A model generated the notes under the pieces. The model made no database searches. It was given only the letters and a program-made list of their open reading frames with translations, and was not told the DNA's origin. Position numbers and translations under genes: made by a program. A stretch of 64,000 nucleotides of DNA from SCTD01 sp963784675 (GTDB taxonomy: Bacteria; Actinomycetota; Actinomycetes; Mycobacteriales; SCTD01), in NCBI GenBank assembly GCA_963784675.1, contig CAWASE010000007.1:1-64000 (forward strand), written 5' to 3'. This document shows positions 57,271 to 64,000 of this stretch, one piece after another. Numbering within the stretch: position 1 is the first letter of the stretch; every line of letters begins with the position of its first letter.

Positions 57271-58434
57271 GTGGACCCGCTGGCGTTCCTCGTCGTCGCC
57301 ATGGTCCTCGTCGTGCCGGGTCTGGTGCTGTGGCGGGCCGTGCGCGGCCGGCAGGCGTTCGGCACGACGGCCGAGCGGGCGGCCTATGCGGCCCTGCACG
57401 AGGCCAGCCTGGCCTCACCCGCCCTGCGTGCGGGACTCACCGCCGACGCCGCCGGCCGCAGCGCCGGCCACCTGCGCACGCTGCTGGGCAGTGCAGCGAT
57501 CGCGATGACCGATACCGAGGGCCTGCTGGCCTGGGACGGCACGGGCGAGCACCATGCGAGCAGGGCCTATGCCTTGGCCGGCGGGGTGCTGGAGCGCGGC
57601 CGCACCACGGTGCAGCCGGTGAGCTGCGATGATCCCGACTGCCCGGTGCGCTCGGCGGTGGTGTGCCCGCTGGTGCTCGACGACCGCGTGGTCGGCACCC
57701 TCGCCGCCTACGACGACGCTGCTGGTCCCGGCCTGGTTCGTGCGGTCGGGGAGGTCGCGCGCTGGGTGTCGGGTCAGCTCGAGCTCGCCGAGCTCGACGA
57801 CTCGCGCAGCCGCCTCGCGGAGGCCCAGGTACGCGCGCTGCGGGCCCAGATCAGTCCGCACTTCGTCTACAACGCTCTGACGGCGATCGCCTCCTTCGTG
57901 CGTACCGACCCCGAGCGAGCCCGCGAGCTGCTGCTGGAGTTCGCCGACTTCACCCGCTACTCCAGCCAGACGCACGGCGAGTTCACCACCCTGGCCGAGG
58001 AGCTCCGCAGCATCGACCGCTACCTGCTGCTGGAGCGGGCTCGCTTCGGCGACCGGCTGCAGGTCGTGCTGCGCGTCGCACCGGAGGTGCTGCCGGTAGC
58101 GGTGCCGTACCTGTGCCTGCAGCCGTTGGTCGAGAATGCTGTGCAGCACGGGTTGGAGAGCGGCCGCGGAACGGTGGTGGTCAGGGCGGAGGACGACGGC
58201 ACGCAGTGCCGGATCTCGGTCGAGGACGACGGCGGGGGCAGCGACCCCGAACGCATCCGGCAGGTCCTGGCGGGAACGGCCGACGGAGACTCGATGGGGA
58301 TGGCGAACGTGGATGCGCGGCTGCGTGCGGTGTACGGCGACGACCACGGACTGCTGGTGGAGACCGCGCTCGGCGCCGGCACGAAGGTGACGCTGCGGAT
58401 CCCCAAGTGGCACGCGGGGGTGCAGGCGTCGTGA
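57271..58434 (+). CDS. LytS-type sensor histidine kinase
   Basis: GTG 57271 leads into one membrane helix (LAFLVVAMVLVVPGLVLW), a GAF-like input region (LLGSAAIAMTDTEGLLAWDG; SAVVCPLVLDDRVVGTLAAYD), then the His_kinase box RAQISPHFVYNALTAIASF with the phosphorylated His. The ATPase part has PLVENAVQHGLESG, VEDDGGGSDP and GMANVDARLRAVYGD. 387 residues. ATG 57301 is a possible later start. Its stop overlaps the response regulator start. By position it probably regulates the symporter genes downstream. Confidence 0.9.
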   Translation: MDPLAFLVVAMVLVVPGLVLWRAVRGRQAFGTTAERAAYAALHEASLASPALRAGLTADAAGRSAGHLRTLLGSAAIAMTDTEGLLAWDGTGEHHASRAYALAGGVLERGRTTVQPVSCDDPDCPVRSAVVCPLVLDDRVVGTLAAYDDAAGPGLVRAVGEVARWVSGQLELAELDDSRSRLAEAQVRALRAQISPHFVYNALTAIASFVRTDPERARELLLEFADFTRYSSQTHGEFTTLAEELRSIDRYLLLERARFGDRLQVVLRVAPEVLPVAVPYLCLQPLVENAVQHGLESGRGTVVVRAEDDGTQCRISVEDDGGGSDPERIRQVLAGTADGDSMGMANVDARLRAVYGDDHGLLVETALGAGTKVTLRIPKWHAGVQAS

Positions 58435-58502
58435 CGAAGTCACGCGGGGTGGGGACCGTGACGGAGTCACGCGGGGTGGGGACCGTGACGGAGTCACGCG
58501 GG
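58431..58502 (+). repeat. Three tandem 27-bp repeats with a GTGAC-N3-GTCAC dyad
   Basis: Copies begin at 58431, 58458 and 58485; the third loses similarity after 18 bases. Each codes VT(K/E)SRG..., gives an in-frame GTG and contains a 5-bp inverted repeat. The first dyad covers the kinase stop codon. They may be a repeat expansion in the coding sequence or a regulatory site within it. Confidence 0.8.
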
Positions 58503-59240
58503 ACCGGCCTCACGGTCCTGGCCGTCGACGACGAGCCGCCGGCGCTGGACGAGCTGGCGTACCTGCTGCGCGCCGACCCACGGGTTGCGCACGTGCGGAC
58601 GGCCGGAGACGCGATGACTGCGCTCCAGGAGCTGGAGGGCGCGCCGGTCGATGCGGTGTTCCTCGACATCAAGATGCCGGGGCTGTCGGGCCTGGAGCTG
58701 GCCAAGGTGCTGGCCCGCTTCGCCGACCCGCCGGCGATCGTGTTCGTCACCGCTCACGAGGGAGCAGCGGTGGACGCGTTCGCGCTGCGGGCCGTGGACT
58801 ACCTGCTCAAGCCGGTGCGGTCGGACCGCCTCGCCGACGCCCTGGCCCGCCTGACCCCCGCGACGCCGGTCCCCGGGATCGACCAGGACACGATCCCTGT
58901 CGAGCTGGGTGGGGTCACCCGCTTCCTCAGCGTCGCCGACGTGCGCTACGTCGAGGCGCACGGCGACTACGCCCGGCTGCACACCGCCGACAGCAGCCAT
59001 CTGGTGCGTATCGCGATGGCCAGCCTGGAGCAGCGCTGGGCCGACCGTGGGTTCGTGCGCGTGCACCGGTCGTTCCTGGTCTCGATCTCGCACATCAGCG
59101 AGCTGCGGGTCGAGTCGGGGGGCGGGCACGCCGTCCGCGTCGGCCTCGGCCCTGACGCCGCGACGATCCCGGTCAGCCGACGGCACAACCGTGCGCTGAA
59201 GGACCGGCTGGTGCGCCGCGCCCGCGAGGCCCGGCCGTGA
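58431..59240 (+). CDS. LytTR-family response regulator
   Basis: GTG 58431 overlaps the kinase stop (GTGA), but GTGs at 58458 and 58485 are equally possible. The receiver domain has VLAVDDEPPALDELAYLL, the phospho-acceptor Asp in AVFLDIKMPGLSGLEL, Thr in IVFVTAHEGAAV, and Lys in DYLLKPVRS. The LytTR DNA-binding domain reads FLSVADVRYVEAHGDYARLHT and FVRVHRSFLVSISHISEL, ending IPVSRRHNRALKDRLVRR. It binds DNA as a dimer after phosphorylation, most probably near the downstream symporter genes. Confidence 0.92.
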   Translation: MTKSRGVGTVTESRGVGTVTESRGTGLTVLAVDDEPPALDELAYLLRADPRVAHVRTAGDAMTALQELEGAPVDAVFLDIKMPGLSGLELAKVLARFADPPAIVFVTAHEGAAVDAFALRAVDYLLKPVRSDRLADALARLTPATPVPGIDQDTIPVELGGVTRFLSVADVRYVEAHGDYARLHTADSSHLVRIAMASLEQRWADRGFVRVHRSFLVSISHISELRVESGGGHAVRVGLGPDAATIPVSRRHNRALKDRLVRRAREARP

Positions 59241-59632
59241 CGGACGGTGCCACTCCACCAGCCGTCCCGCCGCGCCGGGTGGCCGTCACCAGTCCACGGA
59301 CCGGCGCCGTCCGCCGTCCGCCGGGCCGTCCGGCGTTCACGGCCCTGGACGAGCAGGACGTCGTCGGCGAGCTGCTGATCCGCTCGCTGATGCATGCGCA
59401 GCTCGCGCTGGCGCTGCGTCTCGCCGCGGCCTTCGGCTGCCTGCTCGGGGGACTCCCGCTGCTGTTCGTGGCCGCCCCCCGCACGCGGGACACCGAGGTG
59501 CTCGGCCTGACCTTGCCGTGGCTGGTGCTCGGCGGCCTGGTGTATCCGGCGCTGTGGGCGGGCGGTTGGCTGTACGTCCGCCTGGCCGAACGCAACGAGC
59601 GCGACTTCGTCGAGCTGGTCGAGCGCTCGTGA
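59237..59632 (+). CDS. Small membrane protein partner of a symporter
   Basis: GTG 59237 overlaps the LytTR stop. The 131 residues have a basic Pro-rich start, then two membrane helices (LALALRLAAAFGCLLGGLPLLFV and LPWLVLGGLVYPALWAGGWLYVRLA) and an acidic end. The layout (two helices, then a short tail, just ahead of a symporter) is that of DUF485 proteins, though the sequence is not a clear member. Its stop overlaps the symporter start by four bases. Confidence 0.7.
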   Translation: MTDGATPPAVPPRRVAVTSPRTGAVRRPPGRPAFTALDEQDVVGELLIRSLMHAQLALALRLAAAFGCLLGGLPLLFVAAPRTRDTEVLGLTLPWLVLGGLVYPALWAGGWLYVRLAERNERDFVELVERS

Positions 59633-61320
59633 AGGCTTCCTACGACATCGTCGCCGTCGCGGTCGTCGTCCTCCTGACGTTGGGCATCGGCAGCTACGGC
59701 CTGCGCCTGGCCCGGACCACCAGCGACTTCCTGGTCGCCTCTCGGGCGGTGTCGCCGCTGTGGAACGCCAGCGCCATCAGCGGGGAGTACCTGTCGGCGG
59801 CCTCCTTCCTGGGCATCGCAGGGCTGGTGTACGCCTACGGGGCCGACATGCTCTGGTACCCGGTCGGTTTCGTGGCCGGCTACCTGGTGCTGCTGTTGTT
59901 CGTCGCCGGCCCGCTCCGTCGTTCCGGGGCCTACACCGTCCCGGACTTCGCCGAGGCCCGGCTGAGCTCCTCGCTCGTCCGCCGGCTGGCCAGCGTCCTG
60001 GTCGTCGCGATCGGGTGGCTCTACCTGGTGCCGCAGCTGCAGGGCGCCGGGCTCACGCTGCGGGCCACGACCGGCGCGCCGGTGTGGGTCGGCGCCGTGC
60101 TCGTCGCGGTCGTCGTGACGATCAACGTCGCGGGCGGTGGCATGCGCAGCGCGACCTTCGTCCAGGCCTTCCAGTACTGGCTCAAGCTCACCGCGCTCTC
60201 GGTCCCTGCGGTCTTCCTGCTGCTGGCCTGGCAGGGCGACGGCGCGCCGGACCTCGCCGGACCGGAGGGGCCGATCTTCCGCGAGACCACCTCCGTACAG
60301 CTCGACAGCGCCGTGCTGGTGGAGGTGACCGAACGGGTCGTGGTCACCGAGGCGAAGGGGCCGCGCACGCTGGAACCCGGACCGGCCCGGCTGGCGCCCG
60401 GCACGGTGGTCTTCCCTGCCGGCAGCGCCGTCCCCCACATCGACCGGATCGAGGCCGCCACCGGCGACGAGTGGGCCCGGCCGCTGTCGGGGGCCGGCGG
60501 TCTGGACCACCCCCTCTACGCGACGTACGCGCTGGTGCTCGCGACCTTCCTCGGCACGATGGGACTGCCGCACGTGCTGGTGCGCTTCTACACCAACCCC
60601 GACGGTGCGGCGGCCCGCCGGACGACCCTGGTCGTGCTCGCGCTGCTGAGCGTGTTCTACCTCCTGCCGGCGTTGTACGGCGCGCTCGGTCGGCTCTACG
60701 CGCCCGAGCTGCTGCTCACCGGCCGCACCGACGCGGTCGTGCTGGCCCTGCCCGGGGCGCTGCTCGGGGGTCTGGCGGGGAACCTGCTCGAGGCGCTGCT
60801 GGTCGCTGGCGCTTTTGCGGCGTTCCTGTCGACGTCCTCCGGGTTGCTGGTGTCGACCGCCGGGGTGCTGGTGCAGGACGTGCTGCGCGGCACGGTCCGC
60901 GACTTCCGCCGCGCGACCGGGGTCGCGATCGCGGTGCCGCTGCTGCTCGCGCTGGCCGCTACCAGCCTGCCGGTCGGCCAGGTGGTCGGGCTGGCCTTCG
61001 CGATGGCCGCCTCCACCTTCTGCCCACTGCTCATCCTGGGTATCTGGTGGCGTGGACTGACCGCTCCGGGCGCTGCCGCCGGCCTGGTCGTCGGTGGTTC
61101 GCTCTCGGCCGGTGCCGTCCTGGTGACCGTCGCGGGGCTGGCCGAGACAGGCTGGCCCGCAGCCCTGCTGGCCCAGCCGGCCGCGTGGACCGTCCCGACC
61201 TCCTTCGCGGTCATGGTCGTCGTCTCCTTGGCGACGCGCAGCCAGGTGCCCGCCGACGTCGTCCGCACGATGCTGCGGCTGCATGCCCCTGAGTCCCTCG
61301 GACTGTCGCGGGGGCGCTGA
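59629..61320 (+). CDS. Sodium:solute symporter, acetate type
   Basis: GTG 59629 starts a 563-residue protein with about 13 helices. SSS-family signatures are present: SDFLVASRAVSPLWNASAISGEYLSAASFLGIAGLVYAYG, GLPHVLVRFYTNPDG and AGAFAAFLSTSSGLLVSTAGVLVQD. An extra, mostly extracellular loop of about 80 residues (TSVQLDSAVLVEVTERVVVTEAKG, VVFPAGSAVPHIDRIEAA) between middle helices is unusual for ActP. It probably takes up a short carboxylate with Na+; the exact substrate is not shown. Confidence 0.85.
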   Translation: MKASYDIVAVAVVVLLTLGIGSYGLRLARTTSDFLVASRAVSPLWNASAISGEYLSAASFLGIAGLVYAYGADMLWYPVGFVAGYLVLLLFVAGPLRRSGAYTVPDFAEARLSSSLVRRLASVLVVAIGWLYLVPQLQGAGLTLRATTGAPVWVGAVLVAVVVTINVAGGGMRSATFVQAFQYWLKLTALSVPAVFLLLAWQGDGAPDLAGPEGPIFRETTSVQLDSAVLVEVTERVVVTEAKGPRTLEPGPARLAPGTVVFPAGSAVPHIDRIEAATGDEWARPLSGAGGLDHPLYATYALVLATFLGTMGLPHVLVRFYTNPDGAAARRTTLVVLALLSVFYLLPALYGALGRLYAPELLLTGRTDAVVLALPGALLGGLAGNLLEALLVAGAFAAFLSTSSGLLVSTAGVLVQDVLRGTVRDFRRATGVAIAVPLLLALAATSLPVGQVVGLAFAMAASTFCPLLILGIWWRGLTAPGAAAGLVVGGSLSAGAVLVTVAGLAETGWPAALLAQPAAWTVPTSFAVMVVVSLATRSQVPADVVRTMLRLHAPESLGLSRGR

Positions 61321-61456
61321 CCGCTCGTCGCCGGCCCTGGACCGCTCGGCGCATCGGTGGCACCCGACGGCGCAGCGGTCGGGTGCGGTGCTCCACCCGG
61401 GAGGCCGGGCTGCCTACGGTGACGCCGATCACACCCGACCAGCCGAAGGAGTACTC

Positions 61457-61810
61457 GTGACGCGCATCCAGTCCGAGCGGGGGAGCACGGACTACACCGC
61501 TGAGGAGGCGAAGTACCTCACCGTGCAAGAGTCCCCCGAGTTCCAGGAGCTCCGCCGGCGCTACCGAGGCTGGGTCCTGCCCGTCGCCGCCGGCGCGCTC
61601 GTCTGGTACTTCGTCTACGTCGCGCTCGCGGCCTACGCCCCCGGCTTCATGGGGCACCCGGTGCTCGGCAACATCAATGTCGGACTGGTCCTGGGTCTGC
61701 TGCAGTTCGTCTCGACGTTCGTCGTCACCGGGCTCTACATCCGGTACGCGAACCGGGTCCTGGACCCGGTGTCGGAGCGCCTGCGCGACGAGTTCGAGGC
61801 CGGCCGATGA
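61457..61810 (+). CDS. DUF485 membrane protein
   Basis: AAGGAG lies ahead of GTG 61457. The 117-residue product has the DUF485 layout: VQESPEFQELRRRYRGWVLPVAAGALVWYFVYVALAAYAPGFM, the second helix INVGLVLGLLQFVSTFVVTGLYIRYANR, and a basic/acidic end. DUF485 genes nearly always precede an ActP-type symporter, as here (four-base overlap), and are thought to assist it. Confidence 0.92.
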   Translation: MTRIQSERGSTDYTAEEAKYLTVQESPEFQELRRRYRGWVLPVAAGALVWYFVYVALAAYAPGFMGHPVLGNINVGLVLGLLQFVSTFVVTGLYIRYANRVLDPVSERLRDEFEAGR

Positions 61811-63438
61811 GCCTCGGCCTCGGGCAGGAGACCCTCGCGCAGGGGGTCCTCGCGCAGAGCACGGAAGCGCTGGGCAGCCCCGTGCTGAACCTGGCGATCT
61901 TCCTGGGTTTCGTCGCGGTCACCCTCACCCTGGTGCTGCGGGCGAGCAAGTCCAACAAGAGCGCCGCAGACATGTACACCGGTGGCGCCGCCTTCTCCGG
62001 GCGCCAGAACGGCATCGCGATCTCCGGCGACTACCTGTCTGCCGCTTCGTTCCTGGGCATCGCCGGCGCCATCGCCCTGACCGGCTACGACGGCTTCCTG
62101 TTCAGCATCGGCTTCCTGGTGGCCTGGCTCATCGCGCTGCTGCTGGTCGCGGAGCTCCTGCGCAACACCGGCCGCTTCACGATGGCCGACGTGCTGGCCT
62201 TCCGGATGCGCGAACGGCCGGTCCGCACGGCGGCGGCAACCTCGACGCTGGTCGTGTCCTTCTTCTACCTGCTGGCCCAGATGGCGGGGGCAGGCGGCCT
62301 GGTCGCCCTGCTGCTCAACATCACCGGCCGCGGCGGGCAGAGCATCGTCATCGCGCTCGTCGGCGTGCTCATGATCGCCTACGTGCTCATCGGGGGCATG
62401 AAGGGCACCACCTACGTCCAGATCATCAAGGCGGTGCTGCTCATCTCCGGTGCGGCCCTGATGACGGTCTGGGTGCTGTCGCGGTTCGGCTTCAACTTCT
62501 CCGAGCTGCTCGGCCAGGGCGCCGCAGCGGGGGCGTCGCTGGAACCCGGCAAGAAGTACGGCATCTCGGAGATCTCCAAGCTCGACTTCGTCTCGCTGTC
62601 GATGGCCCTGGTGCTCGGCACCGCCGGTCTGCCGCACATCCTCATGCGCTTCTACACCGTCCCGACGGCGAAAGAGGCTCGCAAGTCGGTCGTCTGGGCG
62701 ATCGGGCTGATCGGCCTGTTCTACCTGTTCACCCTGACCCTGGGCTACGGCGCAGCCGCCCTCGTCGGCGCCGACCGCATCAAGGCCGCTCCCGGCGCGG
62801 CGAACTCGGCCGCCCCGCTGCTGGCCTTCGAGCTCGGCGGCACCCTGCTGCTGGGGATCATCTCTGCCATCGCCTTCGCCACGATCCTGGCGGTCGTGGC
62901 CGGCCTGACCATCACCGCCTCGGCGTCGTTCGCCCACGACATCTACGCCCAGGTCATCCACAAGGGCAACGCCCCCGCCGGCAAGGAAGTGAAGGTCGCC
63001 CGGATCGCCGCCATCGTCGTCGGCCTGGTCGCCATCCTCGGCGGCATCGCCGCCAACGGTCAGAACATCGCCTTCCTCGTGGCGCTGGCCTTCGCGGTCG
63101 CCGCGTCGGCGAACCTGCCGACGATCCTGTACTCGCTGTTCTGGAAGCGCTTCAACACCCGTGGCTGCCTGTGGAGCATCTACGGCGGTCTGATCATCAC
63201 GATCACCCTGATCGCCTTCTCGCCGGCCGTCTCCGGGACGCCGACGTCGATGGTGACCGGCGCGGACTTCAGCTACTTCCCGCTGTCCAACCCGGGCATC
63301 GTGTCGATCCCGCTGTCGTTCCTGCTCGGCTTCCTCGGGACGGTGACGAGCAAGGAGTACAACGCGGCGAAGTACGCCGAGATGGAGGTCCGCTCGCTCA
63401 CCGGTGCCGGAGCGCACCGCGAGGCGCTCGACCACTAG
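61807..63438 (+). CDS. actP: Cation/acetate symporter (ActP type)
   Basis: ATG 61807 overlaps the DUF485 stop. The 543-residue protein has 13 helices, with GGAAFSGRQNGIAISGDYLSAASFLGIAGAIALTGYDG, GLPHILMRFYTVPTAKEARKS and GLTITASASFAHDIYAQVIHKGN. It is the best match to the acetate/short-carboxylate symporters. It imports the solute with Na+ or H+. It follows a LytS/LytTR pair, the arrangement seen in other actinobacteria. Confidence 0.93.
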   Translation: MSLGLGQETLAQGVLAQSTEALGSPVLNLAIFLGFVAVTLTLVLRASKSNKSAADMYTGGAAFSGRQNGIAISGDYLSAASFLGIAGAIALTGYDGFLFSIGFLVAWLIALLLVAELLRNTGRFTMADVLAFRMRERPVRTAAATSTLVVSFFYLLAQMAGAGGLVALLLNITGRGGQSIVIALVGVLMIAYVLIGGMKGTTYVQIIKAVLLISGAALMTVWVLSRFGFNFSELLGQGAAAGASLEPGKKYGISEISKLDFVSLSMALVLGTAGLPHILMRFYTVPTAKEARKSVVWAIGLIGLFYLFTLTLGYGAAALVGADRIKAAPGAANSAAPLLAFELGGTLLLGIISAIAFATILAVVAGLTITASASFAHDIYAQVIHKGNAPAGKEVKVARIAAIVVGLVAILGGIAANGQNIAFLVALAFAVAASANLPTILYSLFWKRFNTRGCLWSIYGGLIITITLIAFSPAVSGTPTSMVTGADFSYFPLSNPGIVSIPLSFLLGFLGTVTSKEYNAAKYAEMEVRSLTGAGAHREALDH

Positions 63439-63974
63439 CGCCTTCGATCCGACAGCGGCGCCGGCACGGGAGCCTCCCGGCCGGCGTCGCTGCGTCGTCT
63501 CAGTGCAGATCCTGCGACCAACGCGTCCGCGCCGGACGGACCGGTCCGTGCAACGTGGAAGCCGGCGAGCAGCAGGAAGCCGGCCGTGCGCCCCCAGTCG
63601 GCCTGCATCGCCGGGAGCTTGCTCCGGGCCTCCCACAGTGCGCCGGCGATCCGCCGGTCGACCGTCCCGGCAGGGGCGGCCGGCAGGGTGCGCTCGACGA
63701 TCGCCAGACCGGCGCCGACACGCGCGGCCGTGATGAGGACCTTGGTCAGGTAGGGCTCGTCCTCGGCGCCGACCACGACGGTCAGGCGCGGCAGCAGGTC
63801 GGCGATCAGCCGGTCGGCGACGGCGTGCGCCTCCGGGTCGTAGGCGTCTCGGACGGCGAGCTCGTGCAACGTCGTGCTGCCGAAGGACGGGCGGTCGCGC
63901 TCGGGCCAGCCGGCGCCGGCCGAGGTCGGCAGTTCCAGCGGCAGGTGCGACGGCTTGGCAGCGAACAGGGACAT
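63435..63974 (-). CDS. Conserved hypothetical protein
   Basis: The ATG at 63974 yields 179 residues. The start is MSLFAAKPSHLPLELP, then a long helical region (HAVADRLIADLLPRLTVVVG, EDEPYLTKVLITAARVGAGLAIVERTLPAAPAGTVDRRIAG) and a tail with a hydrophobic stretch (TAGFLLLAGFHVARTG). I do not recognise a family. It overlaps the symporter stop by four bases on the opposite strand. Confidence 0.6.
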   Translation of the reverse strand: MSLFAAKPSHLPLELPTSAGAGWPERDRPSFGSTTLHELAVRDAYDPEAHAVADRLIADLLPRLTVVVGAEDEPYLTKVLITAARVGAGLAIVERTLPAAPAGTVDRRIAGALWEARSKLPAMQADWGRTAGFLLLAGFHVARTGPSGADALVAGSALRRRSDAGREAPVPAPLSDRRR

Positions 63975-64000
63975 GCCGCCATCCTCCCCCCACCGCCGGA

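Overview
This is a GC-rich actinobacterial chromosome segment. Most short genes overlap by 1-4 bp, GTG starts are common, TopA carries a Lys/Ala-rich tail, thymidylate kinase is fused to an MFS transporter, and the block holB / tmk / topA / helicase / pilus genes / ssd / HAD phosphatase follows the order seen around Rv3644c-Rv3661 of Mycobacterium tuberculosis. The order or genus cannot be fixed from this window.

Left part, 1-22.3 kb (accessory). A decayed IS110 transposase and a broken secreted protein come first. A twelve-gene minus-strand Tad (Flp pilus) operon follows (13.35 to 2.79 kb): lipoprotein, secreted protein, CpaB, TadZ, TadA, TadB, TadC, Flp-like pilin, two TadE, TadG and a membrane-anchored LysM-BTAD regulator. 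Next are a large secreted protein with VRLLDTR-type repeats (14.0-17.1 kb), a three-gene cassette with a DUF6932-like nucleotidyltransferase (17.4-18.85 kb), an excisionase, an IS3-family element and a tyrosine integrase that ends about 110 bp from a tRNA-Thr(CGT). This looks like an integrated element attached at the tRNA; its far end was not found.

Right part, 22.3-64 kb (core). A PepSY-like exported protein converges on holB, the MFS-Tmk fusion and topA. A DtxR-unrelated ArsR-type regulator with its own operator and an MFS exporter diverge from topA. A heptad-repeat coiled-coil protein, a membrane GGDEF protein, a methyltransferase, the proton pyrophosphatase HppA, an RsbW-like kinase, a STAS antagonist and a DUF1998-type helicase follow. 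After these come a small membrane protein, a class E sortase with a secreted FN3-type partner, a GDPD-like protein and a sialidase-like secreted protein with the same VRLxDxR repeats. The conserved actinobacterial Tad-like locus with ssd lies at 48.6-53.6 kb. The end holds a HAD phosphatase, an MscS channel, a Fic-like protein lacking the catalytic motif, a LytS/LytTR two-component pair, and two acetate-type sodium symporters each preceded by a small membrane partner.

Data quality matters for reading this window. Many genes, including the essential topA and both tadA genes, are split by single-base frame changes, often in C/G runs. Some of the 'pseudogenes' are therefore probably consensus errors, although the density is far greater left of 22 kb, where real decay is also likely.
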